Shown: in pieces, positions 6,501 through 7,521 of the stretch
Position numbering within the stretch: the stretch's first letter is position 1
How the letters are laid out: each line of letters opens with the position of its first letter
Origin: JBBDIO01 sp040880365
GTDB lineage: Bacteria; Chloroflexota; Anaerolineae; Caldilineales; Caldilineaceae
Direction of reading: 5' to 3'
NCBI GenBank assembly: GCA_040880365.1
Contig: JBBDIO010000056.1
Coordinates: 1 to 7,521, forward strand
Length of the DNA stretch: 7,521 nt
The notes under the pieces: generated by a model
The model's input: only the letters and a program-made list of their open reading frames with translations
Told to the model about the DNA's origin: nothing
The model's database searches: none
Translations under genes and position numbers: made by a program

Positions 6501-7329
6501 TCAAAGCGTAGAAGCCTATGAAACCGCGCTCCAGCTCAGCCCCAATGCCGCCCATCTTTGGAACGAAACCGGCAATGCCTATATGGCGCGCGGAGAACGC
6601 GAAGCCGCCGAAGCCGCCTATCTCCACAGCTTCGACCTGGATCAGCGATTCGACCAGACCTATGTGTTGCTGGCAGATTTCTATGAACAGGAAGGCGACG
6701 ACGCGCGCGTCATTGAGTTGTTGCAACAGGGCGTCGAAGCCGTGCCCCGCAGCGCGCAGTTGCCCAGCTACCTGGGCGTCGTATTGGCGCGCCAGGGCGA
6801 TTTGCAGGGCGCAGCAGACGCCAATCTGCGGGTGCTGGAATTGCAGCCCAACAACATGGGCGCCATGCGCAATCTGGCCTTGCTCTATCGCGATCTGGAT
6901 GAGATGGACGAAGCCACCGAATGGGTGGAAAATGCCATCGCCGCCACCAACCCCAACAACGTGAACGACGTCGTCTCCTTGCGCCAGCTTGCCGTGCAGC
7001 TCTATCAGGCGGCAGACCAAATGGATCAGGTAATTGTGCAATATGAGCAATTGCGCCAGTTGGAGCCGGAAAACACCAATACTCTGCGCACGCTCTATAG
7101 CCTCTATATGGGCGAAGAAAGCTGGAACAACGCCATCGAGGTTCTGCAAAATCTCGCCACACTCGAACCCAACAACTTCGAACATCCGCTAGGATTGGCC
7201 CAGATCCTGCAACAAGTGGGACAAGCCGAAAATGCGCTGGCCTTTGCCAACCAGGCGCTGGAACTGGCGCCCGACGAACAGAAGCCGATCATTAGCCAGT
7301 ATATTGAAACGCTGGACACAGGAAGTTAA
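3550..7329 (+). CDS. O-antigen ligase/polymerase-like membrane protein with C-terminal TPR array
   Basis: The product is a 1259-residue polytopic protein. About 19 hydrophobic segments are visible: near 19-35, 44-63, 117-140, 157-172, 183-201, 219-240, 266-286, 291-310, 318-338, then 441-466, 477-497, 504-527, 556-575, 580-600, 660-680, 705-727, 739-762, 786-808 and 827-846. A large hydrophilic loop (339-440) separates helices 9 and 10, as in WaaL. Ligase-type features are SWWGSYQRLQGTY (145-157), QSRG (287-290), TGRVRVLIWQGA and HNETWDSLVVTGIFG (435-449), which fits the described H[NSQ]X9GXX[GTY] ligase motif. From about 855 to 1243 there are roughly nine or ten TPR units, such as LWNETGNAYMARGEREAAEA (1003-1022). 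Family roles are glycan polymerisation (Wzy), ligation to lipid A (WaaL) or O-linked protein glycosylation (PglL); sequence alone does not choose. The start at 3550 is the only in-frame option after the stop at 3511. The protein is much longer than a typical ligase of about 400 residues. Confidence 0.9.
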   Translation: MRLRTKIDLWLESVIEAGWLAALIIAPLFFNVFSSRVFEPDKISLIRTLALTMLLAWLIKLVNGGPAWLPAWGQNAESQPEANTRAVTDRVADNAADSAKPAPGRIDRRMDRRINKGLLAFLIPIGLLIAAYLISTALSVAPFVSWWGSYQRLQGTYTFLGYIIIALLTLGHLRTPGQLRRLQHAVILTSLPISIYGIVQHYAIDPLPWGGDVTTRVAANAGNAIFLAAYLIMAFFLTVERTYQSFAYLLAKKTSPAASSHDLPVAFVGGAYLFIILVQLLAIFWTQSRGPWLGLLAGTYLFILLVFTVLRPKYHRAFTTAWIGLGLAGALLLVAVNTLPMFESWRDVPYVGRLTTLLEADDGTGRVRVLIWQGAAEMVAPHEPLHFPDGSRDGANLLRPLVGYGPEAMWIAYNPFYPPELAHLESRNASPDRAHNETWDSLVVTGIFGFIAYTALFMTIFYWALRWLGLLTTRRHSLLFASIVALSSLALVVLFYYYDNGWRYFGVALPAGIIAGLGIYVTIAALFTRPQFDIARRDTSHDPTTDTATEPSERVRHLFMIAILAALVAHYVEIHFGIAIAATRVYFWIFTALLIILGLRWAQPDLAGLGNLYGTAGHTPTDEPVPEPAARAKGRRRGGRTSYTPRNESLRGGEPSSLPGILMGDVLIFLTMVFVFTTNSQSLSNGLGILIASITQRVENGAAVNSPAIFFLLMFTWIIAATIALVNEALQQPRAPRASWWLWGFGTHGVVVGSAWFIYGALQGSRLTPAAAGSDLDSQLGQVAGHFAVFTWLLVIWLGVAALLYAWPWLRDRRIPTINRAINRAAITAGAGALLTVLIFMAINNFNIGLVRADIIYKQGQQFDSQSAWVDSTELYRRALDARRTEDHYMLFLGRSLLEHAKSQPVDGSFSLSETPDLNDVLALTPDVVSIMGRADTLRAAEAVLLEAQSVNPLNTDHTANLARLYRTWADLTEDAELRQTMLDQSVEAYETALQLSPNAAHLWNETGNAYMARGEREAAEAAYLHSFDLDQRFDQTYVLLADFYEQEGDDARVIELLQQGVEAVPRSAQLPSYLGVVLARQGDLQGAADANLRVLELQPNNMGAMRNLALLYRDLDEMDEATEWVENAIAATNPNNVNDVVSLRQLAVQLYQAADQMDQVIVQYEQLRQLEPENTNTLRTLYSLYMGEESWNNAIEVLQNLATLEPNNFEHPLGLAQILQQVGQAENALAFANQALELAPDEQKPIISQYIETLDTGS
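3808..3843 (+). repeat. Degenerate 12-bp tandem repeat in cytosolic linker
   Basis: Three in-frame units (GTGACTGACCGT, GTGGCTGACAAT, GCGGCTGACTCT) match their neighbours at 9 of 12 positions and encode VTDR, VADN, AADS. They sit between predicted helices 2 and 3 of the large membrane protein (residues 87-98), in a hydrophilic linker. Confidence 0.5.
3861..3896 (+). repeat. 12-bp tandem repeat encoding a basic DRR linker
   Basis: Three units (GCGCATAGACAG, ACGCATGGACAG, GCGCATAAACAA) agree at 8 to 10 of 12 positions. They encode the basic stretch RIDRRMDRRINK (residues 105-116) immediately before predicted helix 3. The positive charge supports a cytosolic location for this linker. Confidence 0.6.
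7321..7325 (+). promoter_or_regulatory. Ribosome binding site of the WecA-like gene
   Basis: GGAAG lies 7 nt before the ATG at 7333 and runs into the stop codon of the large membrane protein gene. Spacing is normal and fixes the start of the downstream gene, which is probably translated from the same transcript. Confidence 0.55.
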
Positions 7330-7332
7330 CGC

Positions 7333-7521
7333 ATGACGCCCTATCTTCTCATCGCCGTGACCGCACTGCTGCTGGCCGTGGGCGGCACGCCACTGCTGCG
7401 CAAAATGGCCCTGCGCTGGAGTGTCACCGATGCGCCCAGCGGTCGCAAAATCCACGCGCGGCCGGTGCCGCTGCTGGGCGGCGCAGCCATCTATCTGGCG
7501 TTCATGTTGGTGCTTTTCTTC
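7333..7521 (+). CDS. WecA/MraY-family polyprenyl-phosphate sugar-1-phosphate transferase, 3'-partial
   Basis: Only the first 63 codons are in the window and the frame is open to the edge. A first membrane helix spans about residues 3-19 (PYLLIAVTALLLAVGGT). It is followed by VTDAPSGRKIHARPVPLLGG (31-50), the characteristic cytosolic D-x-P-x-x-R-K-x-H-x-x-P-x-P-x-x-GG signature of the family, and then a second helix starts (AAIYLAFMLVLFF). Family members transfer a sugar-1-phosphate, often GlcNAc-1-P, from a UDP-sugar to undecaprenyl phosphate, the first step of lipid-linked O-antigen, teichoic acid or related glycan assembly. WecA/TagO-like is more likely than MraY given the surrounding GT genes, but the discriminating C-terminal part is missing. 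The gene follows the ligase-like gene by 3 bp, so the two are very probably one operon. Confidence 0.9.
   Translation, partial: MTPYLLIAVTALLLAVGGTPLLRKMALRWSVTDAPSGRKIHARPVPLLGGAAIYLAFMLVLFF

Noticed and set aside
6172..7185. Minus-strand open frame (about 337 codons) opposite the TPR region
   Set aside because: The translation only mirrors TPR-coding codons and shows no signal, domain or ribosome site. The plus-strand TPR pattern is convincing.
1..7521. Search for CRISPR array, tRNA, rRNA, insertion sequence or phage genes
   Set aside because: No spaced direct repeats of CRISPR type, no cloverleaf-like segment, no transposase or integrase motif and no terminal inverted repeats were seen. 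The only repeats are the short in-frame 12-bp arrays.

Overview
This is a GC-rich, densely packed, single-strand (+) segment of a cell-surface polysaccharide or glycoconjugate biosynthesis locus. It holds five protein genes, of which the first and last are cut by the window edges. No RNA gene, insertion sequence, integrase, CRISPR array or phage gene is visible. The overall style (compact GT4 genes, a WlbA-like dehydrogenase, a very large O-antigen-ligase-like membrane protein ending in TPR repeats, then a WecA/MraY-like enzyme) resembles Chloroflexota (Caldilinea/Anaerolinea-type) genomes. That placement rests on gene style only and is moderate to low confidence.

Layout. 1-1170: GT4 glycosyltransferase of MtfB-like type, missing its first codons, with a Thr-rich 12-bp tandem repeat at the visible 5' edge. 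1187-2323 (possibly from 1163): second GT4 glycosyltransferase, WfcD-like. 2320-3363: Gfo/Idh/MocA-family NAD(P)-dependent sugar dehydrogenase, closest in motif pattern to the UDP-GlcNAcA 3-dehydrogenases WlbA/WbpB, joined to the preceding gene by an ATGA overlap. These three genes look like one transcription unit. 3364-3549: a 186-bp intergenic gap, the only real one, with a good sigma70-type promoter (TTGACC, 17 bp, TACGAT) and a leader of about 119 nt. 3550-7329: a 1259-residue polytopic membrane protein combining a Wzy/WaaL-type module, extra membrane helices and a C-terminal TPR array. 7333-7521: the first 63 codons of a polyprenyl-phosphate sugar-1-phosphate transferase (WecA/MraY family), 3 bp after the ligase-like gene.

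How they fit together (inference from families and order): the WecA-like enzyme would load the first sugar phosphate onto the lipid carrier. The two GT4 enzymes would extend the glycan on the cytoplasmic face. The dehydrogenase would help make a modified nucleotide sugar, perhaps a 3-amino uronic acid. The large membrane protein would polymerise the lipid-linked glycan or transfer it to an acceptor outside the membrane. No flippase, chain-length regulator or aminotransferase is visible in this window.

The most interesting object is the 1259-residue protein. Hand topology using the positive-inside rule gives about 19 membrane helices and puts the TPR domain outside the cytoplasm. It also carries about seven helices beyond a standard 12-helix ligase, and its cytosolic linker contains degenerate 12-bp tandem repeats.
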